Of a DNA stretch of 64,000 nucleotides, positions 36,850 through 45,963 are shown piece after piece. The DNA is from Sulfurimonas lithotrophica (GTDB taxonomy: Bacteria; Campylobacterota; Campylobacteria; Campylobacterales; Sulfurimonadaceae), in NCBI RefSeq assembly GCF_009258225.1, contig NZ_CP043617.1, positions 248,001-312,000 on the forward strand. The letters are read 5' to 3'. Positions within the stretch are counted from its first letter, which is position 1. Each line of letters starts with the position of its first letter. The notes below the pieces were generated by a model, which saw only the letters and a list, made by a program, of their open reading frames with translations, did no database searches and had not been told where the DNA came from. The position numbers and the translations under genes were made by a program.

Positions 36850-37527
36850 ATGTCTGAACAAAATGTAGTTCACGGTATCGTAAAAGATGAAGAGCTGACC
36901 CTTAACTTACCCGACTTAGTCTCCAAGAAAAAACTCATTAAATACCAACGCGGTGAAATGGCTTTTGACAGTTATGACACAATGAATTATTTTTATTTTG
37001 TAATGAGCGGAAAAATAAAAATATCTCAAATAAATTCAAAAAATGCAAAAGAACAAACTATAAATATTTTAACACGCGGTGATATGTTTGATACCGTAAC
37101 ATTACTTGATGGAAAAGAGCATGATTATATCTCTACCGTAATTGAAGAGAGTGAGGTTGTTGAAGTTCCAATAGCACATGTTAGGGAGTTAATAGAGAAT
37201 GACAGTGCATTTAAGAGTTTCTTTTTTCCATATTTGGCAAAACAGATGCGCCAAATTGAAGACTTGGCGGTTGATTTATCTTTATATGACGTATATAACC
37301 GTTTACTTAGACTGATCGGAAGAAATATAGACAAAACGAAAAACGTAACAAAACTAAATTTAATTGATAATTTGTCACATGAAGAGTTGGCTTCTTTAGT
37401 CGGAAGTGTCAGAAAAGTGGTGAACAGAAATCTTCAAAAACTAAAAGAAGAGGGTGTAATAGAACTCTCGAGAAAACATATAAAGTTAAAAAATCTACAA
37501 GATTTATTAGAAAAATTAAAGTATTAG
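36850..37527 (+). CDS. Crp/Fnr family regulator (cysteine-free)
   Basis: 225 residues with an N-terminal cNMP-type sensory domain (about 30-145) and a C-terminal winged helix (LSHEELASLVGSVRKVVNRN). There is no cysteine, so it is not an Fe-S Fnr. The recognition helix reads VRKVVNRNL and lacks the E-x-x-S-R of Fnr or the R-E-x-x-x-R of Crp, so its DNA site is not predictable. AGGAGG precedes the ATG. It lies between tkt and a quinone gene. Confidence 0.85.
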   Translation: MSEQNVVHGIVKDEELTLNLPDLVSKKKLIKYQRGEMAFDSYDTMNYFYFVMSGKIKISQINSKNAKEQTINILTRGDMFDTVTLLDGKEHDYISTVIEESEVVEVPIAHVRELIENDSAFKSFFFPYLAKQMRQIEDLAVDLSLYDVYNRLLRLIGRNIDKTKNVTKLNLIDNLSHEELASLVGSVRKVVNRNLQKLKEEGVIELSRKHIKLKNLQDLLEKLKY

Positions 37528-37587
37528 TTTTAAAGTTTAATCAATCTTTGGATAAAATATCTAAAATAGTATTTTATAGGAATTTAT

Positions 37588-38448
37588 TTGCAAAAGTACA
37601 TAGACAAAATAAAAGATTTTAACGAACTGGTAATGTTTGAGCACTCTATATTTTCATTGCCGTTTATTTTTATAGCTATGGTCGTGGCTGCGGATGGATG
37701 GTTTGGCTTTACGCTTCTTATTTTTGGAGTTTTAGCAGCTGTTAGTGCAAGAAACTTTGCAATGGGATTAAACCGTTTTGCAGACCGTGATATAGATGCA
37801 GATAATCCTAGAACCGAGAGTCGTCCGAGTGTGGATGGACGTATAGATGCGAGTAGCATCTTAATCTTCATAGCTGTAAATGCTTTTGTTTTTGTAGCGG
37901 TAGCTTATATGATAAACTCTCTGGCATTTTGGTTAAGTTTTCCTATTTTATTTGTGCTTGGCAGTTATTCATATTTTAAACGTTTTTCATCTTTGGCACA
38001 TATTATTTTAGGTATATCTTTGGGACTTGCTCCAATCGCCGGTGTAATAGCCGTAAGTGCAGAGATAACTCCTTGGTCGGTTTTACTATCACTCGGTGTA
38101 ATATTTTGGGTTGCGGGATTTGATTTGTTATACTCACTTCAAGATATAGAGTTTGATATACAAAATAACCTGCATTCTATCCCTTCAAAATACGGCTCGG
38201 ATGCTACACTTTTTATATCTTCAATTTTTCACGGTTTAAGTGTTGTGTTTTGGGCAATGTTCGTATGGGTAGCATCACTTGGTGTTTTTGCATGGACGGC
38301 AGTAGTCCTTAGTGCTTTTATGCTTGGGTATGAGCACCATTTGGTGAGGAAAGATTTTACAAAGATAGATAGAGCTTTTTTTACGGTAAATGGATATCTT
38401 GGCATTTTCTTTTTTATTTTAGTAGTAATGGATAGGTTGGCAGTATGA
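37588..38448 (+). CDS. mqnP: UbiA-family prenyltransferase (MqnP-like)
   Basis: 286 residues, with about eight membrane segments. N62-RFADRDIDADNPR carries the N-x-x-x-D-x-x-x-D metal-diphosphate motif, and DLLYSLQDIEFD is the second motif. It attaches a polyprenyl chain to an aromatic acid. In this phylum menaquinone comes from the futalosine route, so MqnP is more likely than UbiA, but that is inference. Starts with TTG behind TAGGAAT. It overlaps the next gene by 4 nt. Confidence 0.85.
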   Translation: MQKYIDKIKDFNELVMFEHSIFSLPFIFIAMVVAADGWFGFTLLIFGVLAAVSARNFAMGLNRFADRDIDADNPRTESRPSVDGRIDASSILIFIAVNAFVFVAVAYMINSLAFWLSFPILFVLGSYSYFKRFSSLAHIILGISLGLAPIAGVIAVSAEITPWSVLLSLGVIFWVAGFDLLYSLQDIEFDIQNNLHSIPSKYGSDATLFISSIFHGLSVVFWAMFVWVASLGVFAWTAVVLSAFMLGYEHHLVRKDFTKIDRAFFTVNGYLGIFFFILVVMDRLAV

Positions 38449-38972
38449 GTGTGCGTTTAATTCCCGCTCCGATAAGTTTGGAGTTTTCAAAATTATCAGA
38501 CGAAAAAAAAGAAGAGTATGCAAGAGAGTTCCAACAACTAAGTGACAGTGATGAAGATCCGATAAGCCAATGGCTGAAACTCGCAAAAGCCAGAGGTGAG
38601 ACTCGCGATACGGATGATGTACTTTTAAATCTTATGGTTGAATTGCACAGAAAGATTGATAAGTTGGAGATGACCATAAAAGGCGATAAACCAAAAAGAA
38701 TTGAACTTGACGTATCTGCAGATATCGACTCTATAGGGCATGAACATTTTCATATAAAAGAGCCTGTTTTAGAAAAAGGCTTAGAGTATTACGGTCGTAT
38801 AACTATGCCTGTGCATCCAAAAAGAGATGTTGCGGTATATTTTAAAGCAGTAGATAACTCCTTAGCCGAAATTATTCAAATACATGAGAGAGATGCAAAA
38901 GAGTGGAGTTCATATCTGGCTGCCCGTGAACGTGTACTTATCCGTGAAGCAAAACAAAAGAAGGACTCTTGA
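38445..38972 (+). CDS. Conserved hypothetical protein
   Basis: 175 residues, soluble and charged, with no membrane segment. The N-terminal half contains a possible coiled coil (VELHRKIDKLEMTIKGDK) and the C-terminal half a beta-rich domain (YYGRITMPVHPKRDVAVYF). I do not see PilZ Arg motifs. It overlaps mqnP and the next gene, so the three are co-translated. Confidence 0.7.
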   Translation: MSVRLIPAPISLEFSKLSDEKKEEYAREFQQLSDSDEDPISQWLKLAKARGETRDTDDVLLNLMVELHRKIDKLEMTIKGDKPKRIELDVSADIDSIGHEHFHIKEPVLEKGLEYYGRITMPVHPKRDVAVYFKAVDNSLAEIIQIHERDAKEWSSYLAARERVLIREAKQKKDS

Positions 38973-39499
38973 TGCCATCAGAGCTTTTAGAGTATTTTCA
39001 GTTAGAATATATCGTAGTGATTATGGCGGGAATTATCCTTTATCTGCTTTATTATGTTTACTCTAAGGATGCACTCTACAATAGAAATATCCACTCTATT
39101 GCATCTGTTGTAGAAGAGTTAAACAGAGAAATTTTTTATTTGAAAAAAAATACTAAAGAGTTAGAAGTTAAGAGTAAAGTGAATTCAAAGCACATGAGTG
39201 ATGAAGAGATTTATCAAGAGATAGAGCGAAGCGTGTATGACTTAGTCCACCCTTTGTCTCAGGCACTTAAGCAGATGCAAGAGAGTGTAGATATGATTGA
39301 AGCTCAGGTTGATACTCGCGTATCAAACTTAGAGAGCGGTGTTAAACAGATATCGATTCCCGGTTCAATCCATGCAAATGATGACACAAAAGTAATCTCA
39401 CTTTATAAACAAGGTGTTAATATTGAAACCATATCCAAAGAGTTGCATATTTCAAAAGCGGAAGTTGAATTTGTATTAAAAATTAATGAGATAAAGTAA
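38972..39499 (+). CDS. Coiled-coil membrane-anchored protein
   Basis: About 175 residues. One membrane segment near the N-terminus (YIVVIMAGIILYLLYYVY), then coiled-coil regions (VVEELNREIFYLKKNTKELE) and a C-terminal helix-turn-helix-like stretch (GVNIETISKELHISKAEVEF). A cytoplasmic partner on a membrane anchor is plausible; no family recognised. ATG 38972 shares a base with the preceding stop; TTG 38969 is the alternative. Confidence 0.68.
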   Translation: MPSELLEYFQLEYIVVIMAGIILYLLYYVYSKDALYNRNIHSIASVVEELNREIFYLKKNTKELEVKSKVNSKHMSDEEIYQEIERSVYDLVHPLSQALKQMQESVDMIEAQVDTRVSNLESGVKQISIPGSIHANDDTKVISLYKQGVNIETISKELHISKAEVEFVLKINEIK

Positions 39500-39519
39500 C
39501 AGTGTTATGGGTATGAATC

Positions 39520-40692
39520 TTGGCAGATAGAAAACTTTTTACATTAGTAGTAATTCTAATCGGTATTAGTATTATTTTAGCCTATAGTCTGTCTGCTTAT
39601 ACAACTATACTTTTTGGAGTCGGTGAATTTCATTTTGCGATTAGACAAAGTATTTTCGGTTTTATAAGTATATTGACTATTTGGAGTATAGCTCAGCTAA
39701 ATCCCGATAAGCATCTGACACCTCTTGGATTTACACTTTTTTTTGGTTCTATTATTTTAATGATAGCTATGCCGTTTTTGCCCGAGTCTTTGGTTTCGGC
39801 AGTCGGAGGTGCTAAGAGATGGATTAAAATTTTAGGTTTCTCAATTGCACCAGTAGAATTTTTTAAAATAGGTTTTATATATTTTTTGGCATGGAGTTTT
39901 ACGAGAAAACTAGGACATCACGACGGTATGGGACTTACAAACGAGTTTAAACGTTTTGCTCCTTATGCTTTAGTATTTATAGGTGTTATGTTTATTATTG
40001 CATTTGTTCAAAACGACTTGGGTCAAGTTGTAGTTTTAGGACTTACTTTACTGTTTATGTTAATGTTTGCAGGTAGTAGTTTTAGATTTTTCCTTACCTT
40101 ACTCCTTGGGGCATTGATATTTTTCTTGCTTTTTATTTTTACGGCCGAGCACAGAATTTTACGTATAAAATCATGGTGGGCATCGGCACAAGATACCGTT
40201 CTTTCATTTTTGCCCGATATATTGGCAAACGAGTTAAGAGTTCCTACAGATGTCGTGCCATACCAGATAGGGCATTCACTAAATGCTATACACAACGGCG
40301 GTTTATTTGGAGTAGGTCTTGCAAACGGTACTTTTAAACTTGGATTTTTATCTGAGGTCCATACCGATTTTGTATTGGCGGGACTTGCCGAAGAATTTGG
40401 TTTTGCAGGGGTAGTTTTTGTTGTTTTTATCTTTATGTGGATAATAAAACGTATATTTACAATAGCAAATCGCTCAGATGATTCTCGTATCTATCTTTTT
40501 TCACTGGGAATAGGTCTTATGCTTAGTTTTGCATTTTTGGTAAATGCTTACGGGATTAGTGGGATTACGCCTATTAAAGGTATATCTGTTCCGTTTTTAA
40601 GTTACGGCGGTAGTGCGATACTCGCTTCCTCTATCGGGATAGGTATGATTTTAATGGCAAGTAAAAAAGTAAATCTGGAGAAAAAACTGTGA
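39520..40692 (+). CDS. ftsW: FtsW/RodA-type SEDS glycosyltransferase
   Basis: Polymerises lipid II in septal or lateral wall growth. 390 residues with about ten membrane segments. The conserved loops KRWIKI near residue 105, NDLGQVVVLG and the C-terminal GITPIKGISVPFLSYGGSA are SEDS signatures. Position directly before murG favours FtsW over RodA. TTG start; the stop overlaps murG by 4 nt. Confidence 0.88.
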   Translation: MADRKLFTLVVILIGISIILAYSLSAYTTILFGVGEFHFAIRQSIFGFISILTIWSIAQLNPDKHLTPLGFTLFFGSIILMIAMPFLPESLVSAVGGAKRWIKILGFSIAPVEFFKIGFIYFLAWSFTRKLGHHDGMGLTNEFKRFAPYALVFIGVMFIIAFVQNDLGQVVVLGLTLLFMLMFAGSSFRFFLTLLLGALIFFLLFIFTAEHRILRIKSWWASAQDTVLSFLPDILANELRVPTDVVPYQIGHSLNAIHNGGLFGVGLANGTFKLGFLSEVHTDFVLAGLAEEFGFAGVVFVVFIFMWIIKRIFTIANRSDDSRIYLFSLGIGLMLSFAFLVNAYGISGITPIKGISVPFLSYGGSAILASSIGIGMILMASKKVNLEKKL

Positions 40693-41711
40693 AGTTGTGT
40701 ATAACCGGCGGTGGAACGGGAGGGCATCTTGTGATAGCGGAGGCTTTAGTAGAAGCTGCCGTTAAAGAAGGGCATCAGGCTATTTTTATAGGGTCACTAA
40801 AAGGTCAAGACAGAAAATATTTTGAGTCTAATTCCAAGTTTTCTCATGTTTATTTTTTAGATACAACGGGTGTAGTTAACCAAAAAGGATTTGGAAAACT
40901 AAAAGCATTATATAAAGTATTTTTAGCCTTTTTAAAATCTCGTAAGATATTAAAACAGCATAACATAGATGCTACATACAGTGTAGGCGGTTTTTCCGCA
41001 GCACCTGCATCTTTTGCGACTCTCAGTATGTTTAAACCTTTATTTATACATGAACAAAATGCAATTGAGGGTAGATTAAACTCTTTGTTAAAACCATATG
41101 CAAAACGTTTTATATCTGCGTATGACAGTGCATCTATTATACAAGGATATCCGGTGAAAGATGTATTTTTCAAAAATGCACGTGTAAGAGATGAGCTAAA
41201 AACAATTATATTTATGGGTGGAAGTCAAGGTGCTAAAGCGATAAACGATTTGGCACTCAGTGTAGCAGAGGAGCTTAAAAATAAGGGCATCTATATTATA
41301 CATCAAGCAGGCGAAACAGATTTTGATAGGGTAAAAAACGAGTATGAAAAGCTAGGGGTAGATGCAGAACTTTATGCTTTTACGAAAGAATTGCCGAGTT
41401 TAATTACAAAAGCTGATTTGGCAGTAAGCCGAGCAGGTGCTTCTACACTTTGGGAGCTAACGGCATCAGGATGTCCCGCTTTATATGTGCCGTATCCATA
41501 TGCAGCAAAAGATCACCAGTTTTATAATGCTTCATTTATTGTTGAGAATGATTTGGGTTGGTGTGAGCGAGAGGGTGAAGGTCTTAAAACTAAACTCTTA
41601 CATATTTTAAAAGAGCCTTTAAAAGAAAAAAGTCAGACACTTTTACAATACTCACATAAAGATGTGGCAAAAAAAATGATAGACGATGTTTTCAGGGTAT
41701 TAAATGATTAG
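40689..41711 (+). CDS. murG: UDP-GlcNAc transferase MurG
   Basis: Converts lipid I to lipid II at the inner face of the membrane. 340 residues; the N-terminal ITGGGTGGHLVIAEAL and the donor-binding SRAGASTLWELTASGCPALYVPYP are diagnostic. GTG start inside the ftsW end, so coupled. It overlaps the next gene by 8 nt. Confidence 0.95.
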   Translation: MKLCITGGGTGGHLVIAEALVEAAVKEGHQAIFIGSLKGQDRKYFESNSKFSHVYFLDTTGVVNQKGFGKLKALYKVFLAFLKSRKILKQHNIDATYSVGGFSAAPASFATLSMFKPLFIHEQNAIEGRLNSLLKPYAKRFISAYDSASIIQGYPVKDVFFKNARVRDELKTIIFMGGSQGAKAINDLALSVAEELKNKGIYIIHQAGETDFDRVKNEYEKLGVDAELYAFTKELPSLITKADLAVSRAGASTLWELTASGCPALYVPYPYAAKDHQFYNASFIVENDLGWCEREGEGLKTKLLHILKEPLKEKSQTLLQYSHKDVAKKMIDDVFRVLND

Positions 41712-42303
41712 GGAATTAGCACAAGATTTAGTTGATTTAATCTTTGATTGGGGGTATCTAGGGATATTTTTACTAATGGCAGTCGAGTCGTCGTTTATAC
41801 CGTTTCCTAGTGAAATAATTATGGTTCCTGCCGGTTTTTTGGCAGCCGAGGGCAGGATGAGTATATCTATGGTAATGTTAAGCGGAGTGGGCGGAAGTTT
41901 ACTTGGTGCATTTATAAATTACTACTTGGCACTTCTGCTGGGTAGAAAAATATTGCAAAAATACGGTAAATATTTTTTTATTAAAGAGAGTGCCCTCTCT
42001 AAAATGGATAAGTTTTTTGAATCACACGGAGCAATATCAACTTTTACGGGAAGATTATTACCGGGCATCCGTCAGCTGATATCGATACCTGCGGGATTAA
42101 GCCGTATGAATATAGCCGTTTTTTCTGTTTATACAGCTTTAGGTGCAGGAATTTGGGCGTTAATATTGACTTTGCTTGGATATTTCATAGGTCAAAATCA
42201 AGAGTTGATTAGCCTATATCTTAAGCAAATTACTTATATTATCCTAATCAGCTTAGGTATAATAGGATTTATGTATTATAAGTATCAAAAAAATAAAGGA
42301 TAA
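41704..42303 (+). CDS. DedA family membrane protein
   Basis: 199 residues with four to six membrane segments. ESSFIPFPSEIIMVPAGFL and GRLLPGIRQLISIPAGLSRM are DedA (SNARE-associated) signatures. Family members act in membrane homeostasis, and some flip undecaprenyl phosphate, consistent with the murG neighbour. Starts inside murG. Confidence 0.9.
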   Translation: MIRELAQDLVDLIFDWGYLGIFLLMAVESSFIPFPSEIIMVPAGFLAAEGRMSISMVMLSGVGGSLLGAFINYYLALLLGRKILQKYGKYFFIKESALSKMDKFFESHGAISTFTGRLLPGIRQLISIPAGLSRMNIAVFSVYTALGAGIWALILTLLGYFIGQNQELISLYLKQITYIILISLGIIGFMYYKYQKNKG

Positions 42304-42308
42304 TTTAG

Positions 42309-42764
42309 ATGAATTATATGTTTGAAAATGGTTTTTTAGGCACAAGAGCTCCGTTTTTTATGGACTTTGTAACAATTATTGTAGCTTTTTTACCATTTTT
42401 AATGATGGTTGCAATACTTTTTGCAAAAAGAAAAAAATATAAAATACACCAACTAGCTCAATACACGTTGTTTGTAACATCTTTAATAGTAGTTACATAT
42501 TTTGAGATGGGTGTTAGAATCGGTGGCGGCTTTGATGCTTTTATGAAGGGAAGCAGTGTATCGCACAATTATGCATTTATAGTATTAATAGCCCATATTA
42601 TAATAGCAACTATTACACTTTTTGTCTGGGTAATGGCTATTACAAGAGCAAAAAAATATTTAAGAGAAAACAGGCATGTGAAAATAGGTAAAATAACTTT
42701 TAGCGGAGTGGTTCTAACCTCTTTAAGCGGGATATGGGTTTATCTGCTTTTATTCGTATATTAA
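42309..42764 (+). CDS. DUF420-type small membrane protein
   Basis: 151 residues with four membrane segments. HQLAQYTLFVTSLIVVTYFEMG and SHNYAFIVLIAHIIIA place His residues in the pattern of DUF420, a family often near cytochrome oxidase genes. Function unproven. It follows the DedA gene by 5 nt. Confidence 0.72.
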   Translation: MNYMFENGFLGTRAPFFMDFVTIIVAFLPFLMMVAILFAKRKKYKIHQLAQYTLFVTSLIVVTYFEMGVRIGGGFDAFMKGSSVSHNYAFIVLIAHIIIATITLFVWVMAITRAKKYLRENRHVKIGKITFSGVVLTSLSGIWVYLLLFVY

Positions 42765-42785
42765 TTATAAAAAGGAAAGTTAATA

Positions 42786-43253
42786 ATGTTGAAAATCGAT
42801 GAAAAAATGCCGGAGTTTTGTCTTCCAAATCAAGATGATGTAGAGATATGTTCTCGTGATTTAAAAGGAAAGTGGATGGTTTTGTACTTTTATCCAAAAG
42901 ACAATACTCCGGGTTGTACTACTGAAGCGTGTGAATTTACACAAGCTTTGCCTGATTTTAGTGACTTGGATGCAATTATTTTAGGCGTAAGTGCCGACTC
43001 TACAAAAAAACATCGTAATTTTATAGAGAAAAAAGATTTAGGTATTACACTGTTAAGTGATGAAGATACCTCAATGATGCAAAAATTCGGTGTATGGCAA
43101 CTAAAGAAAAACTATGGAAAAGAGTATATGGGGATTGTGCGTTCAACATATATTATAAATCCCGAAGGAATAGTAAAAGCGGTTTTTGAAAATGTACGTG
43201 TAAAAGACCATGTTGCCAAAGTGAAAGAAGAGCTAAAAGCTCTTCAGGGTTAA
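42786..43253 (+). CDS. bcp: Thiol peroxidase Bcp (PrxQ type)
   Basis: 155 residues. C44 is the peroxidatic and C49 the resolving cysteine in NTPGCTTEACEFTQ, the atypical 2-Cys PrxQ pattern. It reduces peroxides using thioredoxin. AAAGGAAA precedes the ATG. The stop overlaps the convergent porin gene by 4 nt. Confidence 0.95.
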   Translation: MLKIDEKMPEFCLPNQDDVEICSRDLKGKWMVLYFYPKDNTPGCTTEACEFTQALPDFSDLDAIILGVSADSTKKHRNFIEKKDLGITLLSDEDTSMMQKFGVWQLKKNYGKEYMGIVRSTYIINPEGIVKAVFENVRVKDHVAKVKEELKALQG

Positions 43254-44833
43254 TACGAATATCTTATGTAAAATCTAATGTCTTGTGCTTTATCCACAAT
43301 CATCGGTAGCATAGCTTGTGACGCGGCATCTCCTGCCGCAGCTGCCGTTTTAATCTTGTCTATCTCCATAGATGCTCCGCTTGTTGCTCCAAAGAAACCG
43401 TTGCTTCCGGTATATTTGTAATCTATATATGTAGCACGTATTTGCATACTTAAGTATTTTTCTACAAGATATTCCGTAAAATAAGCTTCATAAGCATTAC
43501 CGCGAGCAGCAACTTTAGAACCGATATTTGTATCTTCAGCATATGTAATACTTCTAAAATATCTGCTTCCGTGGTTAAACTCCAAGCCCCAATTTCCGTC
43601 TTTGCTTATAAGAGAAGGAAATTGAGCCCCAATCCAGTAAGAATAACCTGTTTTGGAATCTCCTGTTTGTGTAGCTCCGTTTTCATCCGTTGCACCGTAA
43701 AGCATACGTTTATTGTCTTTTGGATCGGTTTTAGTGTAAGCTCCACTTATAAAAAAAGTACTCTCGTCTAAAAAATCACTCCACTCATTTCCGATACCTT
43801 TAAATAAAAGATTAGCCGTAAAGCTATGCATACCCCCGACCGTATCAAAGCCTAGAGTTTGATCTGTTGGGCTTACGGAATCTATAAGGTTATTGGCATA
43901 ATAGTATTGCGTATTTAATGAATACTGACCGCTATTGAAAGGAACAAAGATAAGGCCGAGCAAATCAATTTCAGGTATATCGGTAGTCTCGGCATACGGC
44001 GCATATGAAAATTTAGGTGCTGCATTGCTTAAACCGCGACCTGCACAAAACTTTACATATGTACCCCACTCTTTTGAGAGAGTAAATTTTGAACTTAATC
44101 CGTCAAATTCAACATTTACCGTATGAGCCATAGGGGATGAACTTATATCGTTATCGCGGTAGTTTATAAGATGACCGTTTGTAGATGGACGACGACCTAT
44201 ACTGAATGTCCAAGGTACGTCTAAAGATGCAAAAGTATCATTTTTATAAAAAAAGTAAGCATTTTTAAGTCTCATATTTCCATCATATGCATTTTCGTTT
44301 GTAACCCAGTCAAAATTTTCATACGATGATGAAGCAGGATTGGATGCACCGCTTCTAGCTCCGTATGCTTTTTGATATGCAACTTGGGCACGAAAACTTA
44401 GTTCATTGTTTGCTTTCCAAAACATATTTATCCATAAGCGGTTAGTCATAAGAGCATCGTTTTTGGCTTTACTTTTATCAGCCATCGTATATTTGATATT
44501 ATCTAAAGTAAAACGATAATCTGCCCCAAATTTTAGGCGATTACCGCTTGTAGCTTTATTTAGTTGGGAGATTTTAGAATCAAAGAATTCTAATGTTTCT
44601 TCTAAATCGTCATCTTCCTCTTCTATTGAAATAGCTTCTTCTTCATCTGTATCTTTTTCAGCCATTTGTGCTTCAGGCTCAGAATTCTTTTCTTTTTTTA
44701 GAGTTGCTACTTCTTGTTTTAGCATCTGCATCTCTTTTTGCATAGCTTCAAATTTTTCATACATGGATTGTGCGTAAACATTCGTACTTAGTAAAGTAGC
44801 AGTTACAAGAGATATAACGAGTGGCTTTTTCAT
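43250..44833 (-). CDS. DUF3373-type outer-membrane porin
   Basis: 527 residues. A signal peptide (KPLVISLVTATLLSTNVYAQ), a coiled-coil segment (MYEKFEAMQKEMQMLKQEV), an acidic linker and a long beta-rich domain ending in an aromatic (YIRYSY) fit the DUF3373 porin family common in Campylobacterota. It probably forms a solute channel; substrate unknown. A 13-bp inverted repeat sits in its 5' leader. AAGG precedes the ATG. Confidence 0.82.
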   Translation of the reverse strand: MKKPLVISLVTATLLSTNVYAQSMYEKFEAMQKEMQMLKQEVATLKKEKNSEPEAQMAEKDTDEEEAISIEEEDDDLEETLEFFDSKISQLNKATSGNRLKFGADYRFTLDNIKYTMADKSKAKNDALMTNRLWINMFWKANNELSFRAQVAYQKAYGARSGASNPASSSYENFDWVTNENAYDGNMRLKNAYFFYKNDTFASLDVPWTFSIGRRPSTNGHLINYRDNDISSSPMAHTVNVEFDGLSSKFTLSKEWGTYVKFCAGRGLSNAAPKFSYAPYAETTDIPEIDLLGLIFVPFNSGQYSLNTQYYYANNLIDSVSPTDQTLGFDTVGGMHSFTANLLFKGIGNEWSDFLDESTFFISGAYTKTDPKDNKRMLYGATDENGATQTGDSKTGYSYWIGAQFPSLISKDGNWGLEFNHGSRYFRSITYAEDTNIGSKVAARGNAYEAYFTEYLVEKYLSMQIRATYIDYKYTGSNGFFGATSGASMEIDKIKTAAAAGDAASQAMLPMIVDKAQDIRFYIRYSY

Positions 44834-44848
44834 TTATTTACCTTTATG

Positions 44849-44879
44849 AAAAAAGTATTATGTAATATAATACTTTTTT
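44849..44879 (-). promoter_or_regulatory. 13-bp perfect inverted repeat in the porin 5' region
   Basis: AAAAAAGTATTAT and ATAATACTTTTTT are exact inverse complements around a 5-nt loop (GTAAT). On the porin strand the right arm ends in six T's about 15 nt before the ATG, so it resembles a weak intrinsic terminator or operator just before the Shine-Dalgarno. Confidence 0.5.
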
Positions 44880-45163
44880 ATACTTCATAGCAAACTATAC
44901 AAAAAAAATATAAAAATAATTTTAAATTGTGATAAAAATGTAATAAAAGCTATAAATATATATAAATCAAGCTTTAATTAAATGTTTTTTTAGTATAATT
45001 GCGCGATTTTTCTTCTGCAAAGCACAAGGAAATATTAAACAGATTGTGTCAAAAAGCTAGTGCAACTCTCTATTTTTAGAAAGACCTGTCCGACATTTTC
45101 AAAGAAAACTAGTAAAAATTCTGGCTCCGCAAAAAGAAGACGGAAGCCTTTAAAGGACCTTAT
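44880..45163 (+). promoter_or_regulatory. Promoter and leader of rpsB-tsf
   Basis: This is the longest gene-free stretch (44834-45163, 330 nt), shared with the divergent porin. A TATAAT at 44994-44999 followed by TGCGCG is the likely rpsB -10; upstream it is almost pure A/T. The ~155-nt leader ends in a hairpin, GGCTCCG (45123-45129) with CGG-A-AGCC (45141-45148), just before the Shine-Dalgarno AAAGGA (45152-45157). Long rpsB leaders are autoregulatory targets of S2 in other bacteria; here this is inference. Confidence 0.5.
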
Positions 45164-45961
45164 ATGGTAACTATGAAAGACCTATTGGAGTGTGGTGTAC
45201 ACTTCGGACACCAAACTCGTCGTTGGAACCCAAAAATGAAAAAATACATTTTCGGTGTTCGTAAAAATATCTATATTATCGATTTACAAAAAACTTTACG
45301 TTATTTCCGTAACACATACCAAATCGTTGTAGATGCAGCAGCTGAAGGACAAACTGTTCTTTTCGTTGGTACAAAAAAACAAGCTCGCGTTTCAGTTCGT
45401 GATGCAGCTATCGCTTGTGGTATGCCGTATGTAGATAACAGATGGTTAGGCGGTATGCTTACTAACTTTCCAACTATTCAAAAATCTATTCGTAAACTTG
45501 ATGCTATCACGGAGATGCAAGAAAACGGTCAAATCGATCTTTTAACTAAAAAAGAAGCTTTAATGCTTTCTCGTACAAAAGAGAAATTAGAGCAGTATTT
45601 CGGTGGTATCCGTGATATGAAAAGATTACCTGATATGATGTTTGTTGTAGATGCCGTTAAAGAGCACACTGCAGTTTTAGAAGCAAACAAACTAGGAATC
45701 AAAGTTGTAGCTCCACTAGATACTAACTGTGACCCTGACGTAATCGATTATCCAATTCCGGGTAATGATGATGCTATCCGTTCAATTCAACTATTTTGTA
45801 AAGAGATGGCTGAAGCTATAAATGAAGGTAAAGCATTACGTGATGGTCAAAGTGAAGATGCTGAAGCTAAAATAGAAGAAGCACAAGCGGAAGTAGCGGC
45901 AGAAGAAGCTCCGGCTGAAGAAGAAGCTGCTAAAACAGAAGAAACTACAGAGGAAGCATAA
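45164..45961 (+). CDS. rpsB: 30S ribosomal protein S2
   Basis: 265 residues. [28 protein letters not shown] and [19 protein letters not shown] are diagnostic. The last ~35 residues form an Ala/Glu-rich tail ([15 protein letters not shown]) absent from E. coli S2. Co-transcribed with tsf, 2 nt downstream. Confidence 0.97.
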   Translation: MVTMKDLLECGVHFGHQTRRWNPKMKKYIFGVRKNIYIIDLQKTLRYFRNTYQIVVDAAAEGQTVLFVGTKKQARVSVRDAAIACGMPYVDNRWLGGMLTNFPTIQKSIRKLDAITEMQENGQIDLLTKKEALMLSRTKEKLEQYFGGIRDMKRLPDMMFVVDAVKEHTAVLEANKLGIKVVAPLDTNCDPDVIDYPIPGNDDAIRSIQLFCKEMAEAINEGKALRDGQSEDAEAKIEEAQAEVAAEEAPAEEEAAKTEETTEEA

Positions 45962-45963
45962 TC

